This document shows positions 7,964-16,749 of a stretch of 49,834 nucleotides of DNA, in pieces. Position 1 is the first letter of the stretch; each line of letters opens with the position of its first letter. The DNA comes from Streptosporangiales bacterium (GTDB lineage Bacteria > Actinomycetota > Actinomycetes > Streptosporangiales > Streptosporangiaceae): the NCBI GenBank assembly GCA_009380095.1, contig WHSL01000015.1:1-49834 (forward strand), written 5' to 3'. A program made the translations under genes and the position numbers. The notes beneath the pieces were generated by a model. The model worked only from the letters and a program-made list of their open reading frames with translations. It did no database searches and was not told the origin of the DNA.

Positions 7964-8665
7964 AAGCAAAGCAAACCTACTGCACTTCAGTCTAGGGAGA
8001 TACAACATATGCTGTCGGATCGTGGATAGTTCCGTCGAGCGTCGAAGTTCGCGTAGTGCGGTCTTTTCGACCGGGACAAGACGATCACCGCGAAGTCGAG
8101 GTCCCTCGCATTCGTCTCAACTGTTCTATCCTGAGCCCTCCATCCCCGCCGTGACGTGCTGAAAGCCCTCACAAGGGGACCGCGTCCAAGCGCGCCGTAC
8201 CGCCACGGAGCGAGTCGGCACACCCTGCGAGCGGTCGCCCGGGGCCACCTCACACCGACCCGCCCAGCGGAACCGGAAATCTCACCGATCGAAAGTGCCG
8301 CCCGGACCCCGCATCCGGCCACCAGGCCAGGCCGCGACGTACGGTCCCGCGCGGGCCACACCCCCTGCCACGACGGCGATGTGGCCACCAGGTGATCCCC
8401 ATCCCCGCCTCCACCTGCGGTGATCTGTAGGCATGGGTTGAGTAACGGAGGGTGGCAGGGGGTTTTCAATCCCGCTGATTCGTCGTAGAAAGGTGACACG
8501 GGCTCCGTTGAGCCCGTACACGGCAGCCGGGTACCCACGCGCGACCAGCCGCGGGAGGCGCGTCGAGACAGGCTTGACCTGGTCCGACGGAGTAGAGGTG
8601 CACGCTTGGTAGCCCGGCCTGACGTGTCAGGCGACGGCGTCCCATCCGTGGGGCGCCGTCCGCTC

Positions 8666-8725
8666 GTGCCAGGACGCGTGCCAGGACGCGTGTCAGGACG
8701 CGTGTCAGGACGCGTGTCAGGACGG
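8666..8725. repeat. Five tandem 12-bp repeats
   Basis: GTGCCAGGACGC occurs twice and GTGTCAGGACGC three times (last unit ends GG), in perfect register, just beyond the 3' end of the Fic-like gene. A related word GACGTGTCAGGCGACGG occurs about 40 bp earlier. The repeats have no spacers, so this is not a CRISPR. Confidence 0.9.
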
Positions 8726-8766
8726 CGCGGCAGGGCGTTGTGCCAGGCCCGGCCGCACGCGCCGGT

Positions 8767-9549
8767 TCACCCGCGGAGCAGGGCCTCGCAGACGGCGAGG
8801 GAGTCCCGCGCGCCGAGTTCCACGGCCTTCGCGCAGTACGTGACCCAGCCCGCCACACCCTCCGGGTCGCCCGCGAGGTAACCACGCAGCGCAGGCTCGT
8901 ACCCGCCGGCGGTCTCCGCGTACCCGACCTCCGGGGCGACCAGCGACTTCGGGTCAAGACCACGCTGGATGTACGTGAGCCGCTCGGCGGCCCGCGCGAC
9001 GAGCCCGTCACCCCAGCCGAACGGCCGCAGCGCCAGCAGCTCGCCGTGCACGATCGCCCCCGCCACCAGCGCCGGCGCCGCGCTCGGCGTGGTCAGCAGC
9101 CCGGTCAGCCCGTCAAGCCGCATGGCCAGCTCCGCGGGCGGTACGGCGAGCTCCTCCGACCCGCCCGTGACCTCAGGGTTCGTCCGAGGACGGCCGAGGT
9201 CGTCGGCGGGCACCGCGTCGGCGGCGGCCAGTACGTGCAGCCGGGCGAGCACCTGCCGCGGGGCCTTCGCCCACAGGTCCGCGAGCTGTCCGACCTCGAC
9301 GGACAGCCGCAGCGCACCCTGTACGGCCGGGGTCGTCACGTCACCGGCGCGGATCGTCTCCAGCGGTACCTCCTCACCGGACAGCGCGGCGGAGGCGCGG
9401 GCGCCGCGCAACGCCGACTCGGCGGACACGTCGGCGCTGCGGCGTCGCAGTATCCGGTGGCCGAGCAGGCGGTCGACGCCGGCGCGGGCCGACTCGACGG
9501 CCTCGGCGACGCTGGGAAGTGCGGCGATACGGGCCAGGGGATCATCCAC
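8767..9549 (-). CDS. Fic-like protein with a degenerate active site
   Basis: The 260-residue protein resembles Fic/DOC-type proteins. Residues 175-186 read RPFGWGDGLVAR and align with the AMPylase motif HPFxxGNGRxxR, but the catalytic His is Arg, the metal-binding Asn is Asp, and the ATP-contacting Arg is Leu. The N-terminal segment ASAALSGEE (about residues 52-60) occupies the place of the inhibitory (S/T)xxxE(G/N) motif and also lacks its Glu. A transferase-dead scaffold is therefore likely. The gene is divergent from acs across a 501-bp gap, the same neighbour seen in other actinobacteria, where it is often labelled an oxidoreductase without clear basis. Confidence 0.65.
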   Translation of the reverse strand: MDDPLARIAALPSVAEAVESARAGVDRLLGHRILRRRSADVSAESALRGARASAALSGEEVPLETIRAGDVTTPAVQGALRLSVEVGQLADLWAKAPRQVLARLHVLAAADAVPADDLGRPRTNPEVTGGSEELAVPPAELAMRLDGLTGLLTTPSAAPALVAGAIVHGELLALRPFGWGDGLVARAAERLTYIQRGLDPKSLVAPEVGYAETAGGYEPALRGYLAGDPEGVAGWVTYCAKAVELGARDSLAVCEALLRG

Positions 9550-10050
9550 GTGGCCGACCCTATGCTGCTCACGGCCGTGCCCCGGCCTCGGGTCCGTGCC
9601 GCTGAAAGCGCAGCCGCTTTCCCGACATAGCGATCAATATGACCGTAGCGACCGCGATTCCCTATGCCGGGATGGAAGTCGTATAGATGACAATCCACCT
9701 ACAGGTGTCACGGAGCGTAAAAACGGCCTTGACTCGATGGGTTTAGCCGGAGCAATTGCCCGAGTTCGGAATCCCATCGGATTAGCGCATTTCCGGCGGC
9801 TGACACGGCATCCCCGGGAATCGCCCGCACCCCTTCCGGAAGTTGTGAACTTCCGCCGTACGGCCCGGCCGGACACGGTTCGTAGCCGCTTCTCTGCGTA
9901 GGGCACACGACGGGCCTGGTCCGAGGGGTCGCCCACACGCGCCCATTTGGAGGGAGCACACTTGTGACCACACCACGATCCTGGTGAAGTGGGGCGTGTC
10001 CCACGTCCCCGAACCGATCCGTCGCCAACCGATGTCGAAGGAGTGCCCCC
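9550..10050. promoter_or_regulatory. Divergent intergenic region between the Fic-like gene and acs
   Basis: The 501-bp spacer has an AT-richer core (about 9620-9800). It contains the palindrome CACCT-ac-AGGTG (9696-9707), a TTGACT -35-like word near 9730, and GTGGG-gcgtgt-CCCAC (9989-10004) about 50 bp upstream of the acs GTG. The last has the 5-6-5 geometry of a Crp operator but not its TGTGA arms. No gene was seen in either strand. Confidence 0.45.
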
Positions 10051-12018
10051 GTGGCTCAGGAGAGTCCTCAGGAGACCCTGTCGAACCTGCTGCACGAGAC
10101 GCGGCGCTTCCCTCCCCCCGCGGAGCTCGCGGCACAAGCGAACGTCACGGCCGACGCCTACGAGGCGGCCGCGGCCGACCCTGAGGCCTTCTGGGCCGAG
10201 CAGGCCGGCCGCCTCGACTGGGAACGGCCCTGGGATAACGTCCTGGAGTGGGAGCCGCCGAACGCCAAGTGGTTCACCGGCGGCACGCTCAACGCCGCGG
10301 TGAACTGCGTCGACCGCCACGTGGCGGCGGGGCGGGGAGAGAAGGTCGCCTACCACTGGGTGGGTGAGCCGGGCGACACCCGCACCATCACCTACGCCGA
10401 CCTGAAGTCGATGGTCAGCCGCGCGGCCAACGCCCTGCTCGAGCTCGGCGTGCGCAAGGGCGACCGGGTCGCGATCTACATGCCGATGATCCCGGAGACG
10501 GTCGTCGCGATGCTCGCCTGCGCGCGGATCGGGGCGCCGCACATGGTGGTCTTCGGCGGCTTCTCGTCCGACGCGCTGCGCAGCCGCATCGACGACTGCG
10601 ACGCCAAACTCGTGATCACCTCCGACGGCGGCTACCGCAAGGGCTCGGCCAGCGCGCTCAAGCCGAACGTCGACGAGGCGGTGGCCCAGACGCCGAGCGT
10701 GCGCAACGTCCTCGTCGTCCGCCGCACCGGGCAGGAGGTGGCGTGGACCGAGGGCCGCGACGTGTGGTGGCACGACGCGGTGGACCGGCAGAGCGACGAG
10801 CACGCCGCCGAGGCGCACGACGCCGAGCACCCGCTCTACGTCATGTACACCAGCGGCACCACGGCCAAGCCCAAGGGCATCCTGCACACGACCGGCGGCT
10901 ACCTCACCCAGGTGGCGTACACGCACTGGTCGGTGTTCGACCTCAAGCCCGAGACCGACGTGTTCTGGACCGCCGCCGACATCGGCTGGGTCACCGGGCA
11001 CTCATACATCGTGTACGGCCCGCTGGCCAACGGCGCGACCTCGGTGATGTACGAGGGCACCCCCGAGACCCCGCACCGCGGCCGCTGGTGGGAGATCATC
11101 CAGCAGTACAAGGTCACCATCCTGTACTGCGCGCCGACCGCCATCCGCACGTTCATGAAGTGGGGCGACGACGTCCCCGCAGGGTACGACATGTCGTCGC
11201 TGCGGATCATCGGCTCGGTCGGCGAGCCCATCAACCCCGAGGCCTACGTCTGGTATCGCAAGCACATCGGCGGCGACAGCTGCCCGGTGGTGGACACCTG
11301 GTGGCAGACGGAGACCGGCGGCCTGATGATCTCCCCGCTGCCGGGCGTCACGGCGGGCAAGCCGGGCGCGGCGATGCGGCCGCTGCCGGGCATCGTGGCC
11401 GACGTGGTGGACGACCAGGGCAAGTCGGTCCCGAACGGGGGCGGCGGCTTCCTGGTGATCCGCGAGCCGTGGCCCTCGATGCTGCGCGGCATCTGGGGTG
11501 ACCCCGAGCGCTACCAGAAGACGTACTGGGATCGCTTCCCCGGCCTGTACTTCCCGGGGGACGGCGCCAAGCGCGACGAGGACGGCGACATCTGGCTGCT
11601 CGGCCGGGTGGACGACGTGATGCTCGTCTCGGGTCACAACATCTCCACCACCGAGGTCGAGTCGGCGCTGGTCTCGCACCCGAAGGTGGCCGAGGCCGCC
11701 GTGGTGGGCGCGACGGACCCGACGACCACGCAGGCCATCGTGGCGTTCGTGATCCCGCGCGGCGACAACGACCTGGACGGCGAGTCCCTGATCGCCGAGC
11801 TGCGGGACCACGTCTCCCGCTCGCTCGGGCCGATCGCCCGGCCCCGGCAGGTGCTGATCGTGGAGGAGCTGCCGAAGACCAGGTCCGGCAAGATCATGCG
11901 CCGGCTGCTCCGGGACGTCGCGGAGAACCGTCAGCTCGGCGACGTGACGACGCTCACCGACAGCTCCGTGATGGACCTCATCCGGGAGAAGCTGCCCAGC
12001 GCCAAGCCGGAGGAGTGA
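10051..12018 (+). CDS. acs: Acetyl-CoA synthetase
   Basis: This cytoplasmic enzyme converts acetate, ATP and CoA to acetyl-CoA via acetyl-AMP. The 655-residue length is typical. The N-terminal ACAS domain is followed by the AMP-binding P-loop [11 protein letters not shown] (about residues 266-276), the [20 protein letters not shown] block, [10 protein letters not shown], and the C-terminal [10 protein letters not shown] motif. The Lys near residue 613 is the catalytic residue and the usual site of regulatory acetylation. GTG at 10051 is preceded by AAGGAG. A terminator-like hairpin follows 20 bp after the stop, so the gene is probably monocistronic. Confidence 0.97.
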   Translation: MAQESPQETLSNLLHETRRFPPPAELAAQANVTADAYEAAAADPEAFWAEQAGRLDWERPWDNVLEWEPPNAKWFTGGTLNAAVNCVDRHVAAGRGEKVAYHWVGEPGDTRTITYADLKSMVSRAANALLELGVRKGDRVAIYMPMIPETVVAMLACARIGAPHMVVFGGFSSDALRSRIDDCDAKLVITSDGGYRKGSASALKPNVDEAVAQTPSVRNVLVVRRTGQEVAWTEGRDVWWHDAVDRQSDEHAAEAHDAEHPLYVMYTSGTTAKPKGILHTTGGYLTQVAYTHWSVFDLKPETDVFWTAADIGWVTGHSYIVYGPLANGATSVMYEGTPETPHRGRWWEIIQQYKVTILYCAPTAIRTFMKWGDDVPAGYDMSSLRIIGSVGEPINPEAYVWYRKHIGGDSCPVVDTWWQTETGGLMISPLPGVTAGKPGAAMRPLPGIVADVVDDQGKSVPNGGGGFLVIREPWPSMLRGIWGDPERYQKTYWDRFPGLYFPGDGAKRDEDGDIWLLGRVDDVMLVSGHNISTTEVESALVSHPKVAEAAVVGATDPTTTQAIVAFVIPRGDNDLDGESLIAELRDHVSRSLGPIARPRQVLIVEELPKTRSGKIMRRLLRDVAENRQLGDVTTLTDSSVMDLIREKLPSAKPEE

Positions 12019-12037
12019 GCAGGTCATCACCATGGAC

Positions 12038-12068
12038 GGGGGAGCGAGCCGCGGCGGCCCGCTCCCCC
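12038..12068 (+). terminator. Terminator-like hairpin after acs
   Basis: GGGGGAGCG (12038-12046) pairs with CGCTCCCCC (12060-12068) around a GC-rich loop. No T-tract is present, which is usual for high-GC actinobacteria. Confidence 0.6.
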
Positions 12069-12103
12069 GCCGGCGTCCCCGGCGAGGGCATACGGCGCGT
12101 GGC

Positions 12104-12122
12104 ACCTGGGGAAGTCCCAGGT
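12104..12122. other. Small hairpin in the nhaA leader
   Basis: ACCTGGG-gaagt-CCCAGGT is a perfect 7-bp stem 89 bp upstream of the nhaA start. It may be part of the 5' leader or an operator. Confidence 0.35.
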
Positions 12123-12210
12123 AGCCTCGGGGATAGGTGTGCCGGGAAGCCTGGTCGGCATTCGCGTGTGTTCCGGCACGCGTCCACGTGCTGCGCCGAC
12201 CGGAGGTCGT

Positions 12211-13434
12211 GTGACTCGTCCCGCTGTCTATCCCGTACGCCTTGGCCGCCGCTACACGCGGCACGTCGCCGAGGCGCTGCGCACCGAGACCCTCGGTGGC
12301 GCCATCATGCTCGGCGCCGCCGTCGTCGCCCTGATCTGGGCTAACTCCCCGTGGGCGGCCGCGTACGAGACCGTACGCGAGGTCCGGATCGGACCCGCCG
12401 CGCTGCACCTCGACCTGACCCTGCAGGAATGGGCCGCCGACGGCCTGCTCGCCATCTTCTTCTTCATCGCCGGCCTCGAGGTCAAAGAGGAGATGGTGCA
12501 CGGCGAGCTGTCCTCGCTCCGCTCGGCGACGCTGCCGATCATCGCCGCGGTCGCGGGCATCGTCATACCGGCGACCATCTACACCGGCGTGACCTGGGGG
12601 GTCCCGGGCGCGCTGGACGGCTGGGCCATCCCCACCGCCACCGACATCGCGCTGGCCCTGGCCATCCTCGCGGTCACCGCGAGCTCCCTGCCCACGTCGC
12701 TGCGGGCGTTCCTACTGACACTCGCCGTGGTCGACGACCTCGGCGCCATCGCGGTGATCGCGATCTTCTACACGGAGAAGCTCGCCTTGGGGTGGCTTGC
12801 CGCCGCGGTCGTGCTGCTGGTGGTCTACTGGGTGCTGCAGCGCCGGCGCGTACGCGCCGCCTGGGTCTACGCGCCGATCGCGATCGCGGTGTGGATCTGC
12901 GTGCACACCGCGGGCGTGCACGCCACCGTGGCGGGGGTCATGCTGGGCCTGCTGATCCGTGTCTGGTCCCACGAGGACGAGGAGGAGTCGCCATCCGAAC
13001 GCGCCGACCATCTGTTCCGGCCGATCTCGGCGGGGCTGGCGGTGCCGGCCTTCGCACTGCTCTCGGCGGGGGTGGCGCTGTCCCCGGCCGGCCTCGGCGG
13101 CGTCTTCACCGACCGGATCGGCCTGGGCATCTTCCTCGGTCTCGTCGTCGGCAAGCTGGTGGGAGTGCTCGGCGGGGCGTGGCTCGCCGTACGGTTCGGA
13201 ATCGCGCGGCTCTCGCCGGACCTGTCCTGGCGGGACATCGGCGCGGCCGGGATGCTCGCCGGGGTGGGCTTCACGGTCTCGCTGCTCATCGGCGAGCTCG
13301 CGTTCCCCGGTACGGACCGGGCGGAACTGGTCACCACCGCCGTCCTGGTGGCGTCCTTTGTCGCAGGCGCACTCGCCGCAATACTTCTCCATGTCCGGGT
13401 AAGAAGGCGTGACGCGGCGGTGCCCGCGCCCTGA
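12211..13434 (+). CDS. nhaA: Na+/H+ antiporter NhaA
   Basis: The 407-residue membrane protein carries the NhaA hallmarks: LLAIFFFIAGLEVKEEMVHG, the discontinuous-helix motif AIPTATDIALALAIL with its Asp, and LAVVDDLGAIAVIAIFY with the paired aspartates that bind and exchange Na+ and H+. About eleven hydrophobic segments are visible, ending with a short basic tail. GTG at 12211 was chosen because CGGAGG lies 6-8 bp upstream; the frame is open 24 codons further but that part is not NhaA-like. It exports Na+ and imports protons for pH and salt homeostasis. Confidence 0.95.
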   Translation: MTRPAVYPVRLGRRYTRHVAEALRTETLGGAIMLGAAVVALIWANSPWAAAYETVREVRIGPAALHLDLTLQEWAADGLLAIFFFIAGLEVKEEMVHGELSSLRSATLPIIAAVAGIVIPATIYTGVTWGVPGALDGWAIPTATDIALALAILAVTASSLPTSLRAFLLTLAVVDDLGAIAVIAIFYTEKLALGWLAAAVVLLVVYWVLQRRRVRAAWVYAPIAIAVWICVHTAGVHATVAGVMLGLLIRVWSHEDEEESPSERADHLFRPISAGLAVPAFALLSAGVALSPAGLGGVFTDRIGLGIFLGLVVGKLVGVLGGAWLAVRFGIARLSPDLSWRDIGAAGMLAGVGFTVSLLIGELAFPGTDRAELVTTAVLVASFVAGALAAILLHVRVRRRDAAVPAP

Positions 13435-13476
13435 AGCAACGGCATTTCGAGCAGCGCCACTTCGAGAGGAGCCTCC

Positions 13477-13932
13477 ATGTCCGAAACCCGGCCCGAAGGT
13501 GACCGGGCCGCAGCGGATTCCTCCATCGGCGACCTCGTCGCGCGGGCCAGCCAGGACGTGTCGCGCCTGGTACGGGCGGAGATCGAGCTGGCCAAGATGG
13601 AGCTCGCGTACGACGCCAAGCGCGTCGGCATCGGCGCCGGGTTCTTCGCCGCCGCGGCCTTCATGCTGCACCTGGTGCTGATCCTGGTCTCGGTGGCGCT
13701 GGCGCTCGGGATCGCCGCGTTCGGTCTGCCGGCCTGGGCCGGCTTCCTGATCGCGGGCGGCCTCTACGTGCTGGTGGCCGCGCTGTTCGGGCTGATCGGC
13801 TACACCCGGATGAAGGGGCTGGCCGGGCTCAAGCGCACGCGGCGCACGCTCGCCGACGACCTGTCGATGATCCGCCGTGGCGGGGACACCGGCTCCGCCG
13901 GCGCCGTCACCGGTGCGCCGACCACGGACTGA
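13477..13932 (+). CDS. Phage-holin-like membrane protein (DUF1469/holin superfamily)
   Basis: The 151-residue protein has an amphipathic N-terminal helix (IGDLVARASQDVSRLVRAEI, then ELAKMELAYDAKRVG), two transmembrane segments (FFAAAAFMLHLVLILVSVAL and AGFLIAGGLYVLVAALFGLI) and a charged tail. This is the actinobacterial Rv3669-type layout. Its SD (GAGAGGAG) is well placed. The name reflects fold similarity; there is no evidence that it lyses cells. It is 18 bp from the hydrolase gene and the two are probably cotranscribed. Confidence 0.85.
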   Translation: MSETRPEGDRAAADSSIGDLVARASQDVSRLVRAEIELAKMELAYDAKRVGIGAGFFAAAAFMLHLVLILVSVALALGIAAFGLPAWAGFLIAGGLYVLVAALFGLIGYTRMKGLAGLKRTRRTLADDLSMIRRGGDTGSAGAVTGAPTTD

Positions 13933-13950
13933 GCGGCGGAGGCCTCGGGG

Positions 13951-14874
13951 ATGAACGCGATCGACGAGGGCGTCGTCGCGATCGATGGCCCCTGGACGCA
14001 CCGTACGGTCAGCGCCGGCGGCACCCGGTTCCATGTCGCCGAGGCCGGCGAGGGCCCGCTGGTGCTCTTCCTGCACGGCTTCCCCGCCTTCTGGTGGGCG
14101 TGGCGGCACCAGCTCCGGGCGCTGCCCGCCGCCGGCTACCGCGCGGTCGCGGTGGACCTGCGGGGGCACGGCGGCAGCGACAAGCCGCCCCGCGGCTACG
14201 ACCTGATCACCCTCGCCGGGGACGCCGCCGGGCTCGTCCGGGCGCTCGGCGAGGCCAACGCGGTGATCGTCGGGCACGCGCTCGGCGGCCTACTCGGCTG
14301 GACCATGGGCATCTACCACCCCAAGGTCGTGGAACGCCTGGTGGTGACGTCGATGCCGCATCCGCTGCGGCTGGCGGGCTCGCTGCTCACCGATCCGCGC
14401 CGGCAGGCCTGGGCGGCCCGGTACGGCGTCGGCTTCCAGATGCCGGTGCTCCCCGAACGGCGGCTGGTCCGGGACGGGGCGGAGATCGTCGGGCGGATGC
14501 TGCGCGCCTGGTCCGGCCCGGGCTGGCCGGACCCGGAGACGGAGCTCAGGTATCGCGAGGCCATCCGCATCCCGGGCGTGGCGCACTGCACGCTCGAGTG
14601 CTACCGCTGGCTGCTCCGTTCCCAGCTGCGCCCGGACGGGCACCGGTACCGGCAGGCCATGCGCACCCCGGTCCAGGTGCCGACGCTGCAGCTGCACGGC
14701 GCGCTGGACCCGGTGATGCTCCCGCGCAGCGCCCGGGGATCCAGCCGGTACGTGGACGCGCCGTACCGCTGGCGTCTCATCGAGGGCGCCGGGCACTTCC
14801 CGCACGAGGAGCGGCCGGAGTTCCTCACCACCGAGCTGCTCGGCTGGCTCTCCGACGACACGCTGGGACACTGA
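13951..14874 (+). CDS. Alpha/beta hydrolase (EphE-like) lacking the usual nucleophile
   Basis: The 307-residue protein is similar to epoxide-hydrolase-type alpha/beta hydrolases. It has the oxyanion segment LHGFPAFWW (about residues 41-49), VDLRGHGGSDKP, and a nucleophile elbow reading VGHALGG at residues 107-113, where the catalytic Asp/Ser is replaced by Ala110. The acid turn (LQLHGALDPVML) and the base His (GAGHFPHEERPEF) are present. If the alignment is right the enzyme lacks canonical chemistry. It follows the holin-like gene by 18 bp, as in the Rv3669-Rv3670 pair. Confidence 0.85.
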   Translation: MNAIDEGVVAIDGPWTHRTVSAGGTRFHVAEAGEGPLVLFLHGFPAFWWAWRHQLRALPAAGYRAVAVDLRGHGGSDKPPRGYDLITLAGDAAGLVRALGEANAVIVGHALGGLLGWTMGIYHPKVVERLVVTSMPHPLRLAGSLLTDPRRQAWAARYGVGFQMPVLPERRLVRDGAEIVGRMLRAWSGPGWPDPETELRYREAIRIPGVAHCTLECYRWLLRSQLRPDGHRYRQAMRTPVQVPTLQLHGALDPVMLPRSARGSSRYVDAPYRWRLIEGAGHFPHEERPEFLTTELLGWLSDDTLGH

Positions 14875-14897
14875 GATCCGATGAGTACGGGAACACG

Positions 14898-15392
14898 ATG
14901 AGCACGTCCGGCGAGCGTGACCGCGATCCGGCGGGCCGGGCCCGCAGCGCCCGCCCACGCGACGCGATGGGCCGCCCGCTGCCGTACGGCGCCGCGGGCG
15001 AGCCGCGGGTGCCCGAAGACGCCACCTTCACCCCGGACGAGGGCCTCGCCGAGGCGCAGCGGCTGATCGACACGGACCGGCCGTTCCACGCGCACGAGGT
15101 GCTCGAGGCCGTGTGGAAGTCCGCCGGGGAGGCGGAGCGCGAGCTGTGGCGCGGCATGGCCCAGCTGGCGGTGGGGCTCACGCACGTACGGCGCGGCAAC
15201 GCGCGGGGGGCGGCGGCGCTGCTGCGCCGGGCGGCGGACCGGATCGCCCCGTACGGGCCGGACGGCCCGTACGGCATCGACATCGCCGGGCTGACCGCGC
15301 TGGCCCGGAGTACGGCCGAGCGCATGGAGCGGGAGGGCACCGAGGCGGCCGCCGAGTCCGCCCTCAAGCCGCGCCTCACTCGGCCCGAGTGA
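14898..15392 (+). CDS. DUF309 domain protein
   Basis: The 164-residue protein has a polar, Arg-rich N-terminus and a DUF309 helical domain with the motif RPFHAHEVLEAVWK (about residues 61-74) and ELWRGMAQLAVGLTHVRRGN. The conserved His, Glu and Trp of the family are present; the function is unknown. It starts 23 bp after the hydrolase and may share its transcript. Confidence 0.85.
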   Translation: MSTSGERDRDPAGRARSARPRDAMGRPLPYGAAGEPRVPEDATFTPDEGLAEAQRLIDTDRPFHAHEVLEAVWKSAGEAERELWRGMAQLAVGLTHVRRGNARGAAALLRRAADRIAPYGPDGPYGIDIAGLTALARSTAERMEREGTEAAAESALKPRLTRPE

Positions 15393-15479
15393 CCCGCCCA
15401 CTCGCGCCGGTCACTCCGCCCCGACTGAACCGCCCGGTCGCGCCGATCACCCCGCCCCGAGTGACCCCGCCCGGTCGGG
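15389..15479. repeat. 36-bp tandem repeat at the end of the DUF309 gene
   Basis: Units 15389-15424 and 15425-15460 match at most positions (CGCCGGTCACTCCGCCCCGA versus CGCCGATCACCCCGCCCCGA), with a third half-unit to 15479. The first unit includes the DUF309 stop codon. The block sits between two convergent genes. Confidence 0.8.
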
Positions 15480-15489
15480 GCGCGGTCGG

Positions 15490-16680
15490 TCAGTCGCAGG
15501 CCTGGGTGGAGACCGCCCGGGTGGAGGCAATGCCCCGGCGGGCGTCGCTCGCGACCTCGTCGGCGGTGAGCGCGTAGCCGGTGTCCGGGTCGCCGACGGC
15601 CGCAGCGAACACCACTCCGTACACGTCGCCGTTGGGCGCGAGCAGCGGCCCGCCGGAGTTGCCGGGCTCGACCTTGGCGCGCAGCGCGTAGATCTCCCGG
15701 GACACGTGCTGGGACTCATAGATGTCCAGCCCGCGCGCGGTCTGCTTGGCCCGGACGCGGCCGGCCACCGCGGTGAAGCCGTGGTTGCGCGGGAAGCCGG
15801 CGACGACCGCACTGTCCCCCGTCTTGGCCTCGTCGTCGAAGTCGAGCGGCCGGGTCCGCAGGCCCGGCACGTAGAGCACGGCGACGTCGCGGGACGGGTC
15901 GTAGACCACCACGCGGGCCTTGTAGACCCCGCCGCCCAGGGTGAGGATCGTAGGCCCGCCGCGCACCCCGGCCACCACGTGCGCGTTGGTCATCACTCGC
16001 TCGCGGTCGAACACGAAGCCGGTGCCCTCGATGTGCCGCTGGCAGTCGGGGGCGGTGCCGGTGACCTTGACGACGCTCCTGCGGGCGGCCCGCAGCGCCT
16101 TGGTGTTCAGCACCTTGGGGTCGGGGGCCGGCACGTCCACCAGCGGCTGGTTCCCGAGGCCCGCGAAGACCTGCGGGAAGTCGCTCGCCTCGACGATGTC
16201 CTGGAACGCCTTGAACCAGGTGCGGGCGGCCTCCGGCATCACGCGATCCACCATGTGCAGCACCTGCGACCGCTGGGTCTGCTGGGTGAGCCACGGGATC
16301 GGCGAGTTGACCAGCGCGTTGCCGATCAGCCAAGCCACCAGGAGCACCGAGACCACGCTGATCGCGGCGCCGCCGATGGCGTCGACGAGCTGCGCGGAGT
16401 CCCAGGTGACGCGGGAGCGGACCAGCGCGCCGATGGTGGAGGCCAGGAACTGCCCGAGCGTGGCGGCGAGGAAGACCACGGCGACGGCGAGCAGCGCGCG
16501 CTGCGAGGGGGTCTCCACGATCTCCCGGACGATCGGCGGCGCGATCACCGCGCCGAGGACGGCGCCGCCGAGGAAGCCCACGAAGCTGAGCGCTCCGACG
16601 ATGAACCCCTGCCGATATCCGGAATATCCGAACAGCACGACGAGCAGAAGGAGCACGATGTCCAACAGGTCGCCACGCAC
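15490..16680 (-). CDS. marP: MarP-type membrane serine protease
   Basis: The 396-residue protein has an N-terminal four-helix CvpA-like membrane domain (MRGDLLDIVLLLLVVLFGYS onward, to about residue 130) and a C-terminal extracytoplasmic trypsin-like domain. The catalytic triad is visible as TNAHVVAG (His), PSRDVAVLYV (Asp) and VEPGNSGGPLL (Ser). Cysteines in TAPDCQRH and in the last three residues (ACD) fit the disulfide that stabilises the M. tuberculosis enzyme, which is needed for acid and oxidative stress resistance. It is the last gene of a minus-strand group with the Nudix and nth genes. Confidence 0.92.
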   Translation of the reverse strand: MRGDLLDIVLLLLVVLFGYSGYRQGFIVGALSFVGFLGGAVLGAVIAPPIVREIVETPSQRALLAVAVVFLAATLGQFLASTIGALVRSRVTWDSAQLVDAIGGAAISVVSVLLVAWLIGNALVNSPIPWLTQQTQRSQVLHMVDRVMPEAARTWFKAFQDIVEASDFPQVFAGLGNQPLVDVPAPDPKVLNTKALRAARRSVVKVTGTAPDCQRHIEGTGFVFDRERVMTNAHVVAGVRGGPTILTLGGGVYKARVVVYDPSRDVAVLYVPGLRTRPLDFDDEAKTGDSAVVAGFPRNHGFTAVAGRVRAKQTARGLDIYESQHVSREIYALRAKVEPGNSGGPLLAPNGDVYGVVFAAAVGDPDTGYALTADEVASDARRGIASTRAVSTQACD

Positions 16681-16749
16681 GCGCCAACGTTACCCGCCCG
16701 TCCGGGGCGTCCGATGCGGATCTTCCGGATCGTCCCCCGACCCGGAAGG

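Larger units (their letters stand above)
7554..8766. other. 1.2-kb gene-free region with hairpins and an AT-richer core
   Basis: I see no gene here that combines an SD, coding-type codon bias and a recognisable product. In order it holds TGTGGATAA (7626-7634, DnaA-box complement), a G-rich repeat element (7694-7755), perfect hairpins at 7776-7793, 7821-7855 and 7863-7886, a folded element at 7917-7963, an AT-richer stretch (about 7965-8130) containing the near-palindrome ACAACATATGCTGT, and a 12-bp tandem repeat (8666-8725). A weak frame from GTG 7908 with GGAG upstream would encode 84 residues, but codon use is not coding-like. The ssd promoter must lie in the left end. Confidence 0.6.

Noticed and set aside
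7908-8162. An 84-residue plus-strand gene with GGAG before GTG 7908
   Set aside because: Codon use is not coding-like (no high-GC third-position preference), the frame runs through the palindromic element, and no family resemblance was seen.
7987-8538. A 183-residue minus-strand open frame in the 1.2-kb gap
   Set aside because: No SD, no codon bias and no recognisable domain; probably chance.
8666-8725. Possible CRISPR array
   Set aside because: The 12-bp units abut each other with no unique spacers and no cas genes are present in the window.
9634-12501. Two long minus-strand open frames opposite acs and nhaA
   Set aside because: They are antisense to clear, complete genes and have no family features; high GC keeps stop codons rare in these frames.
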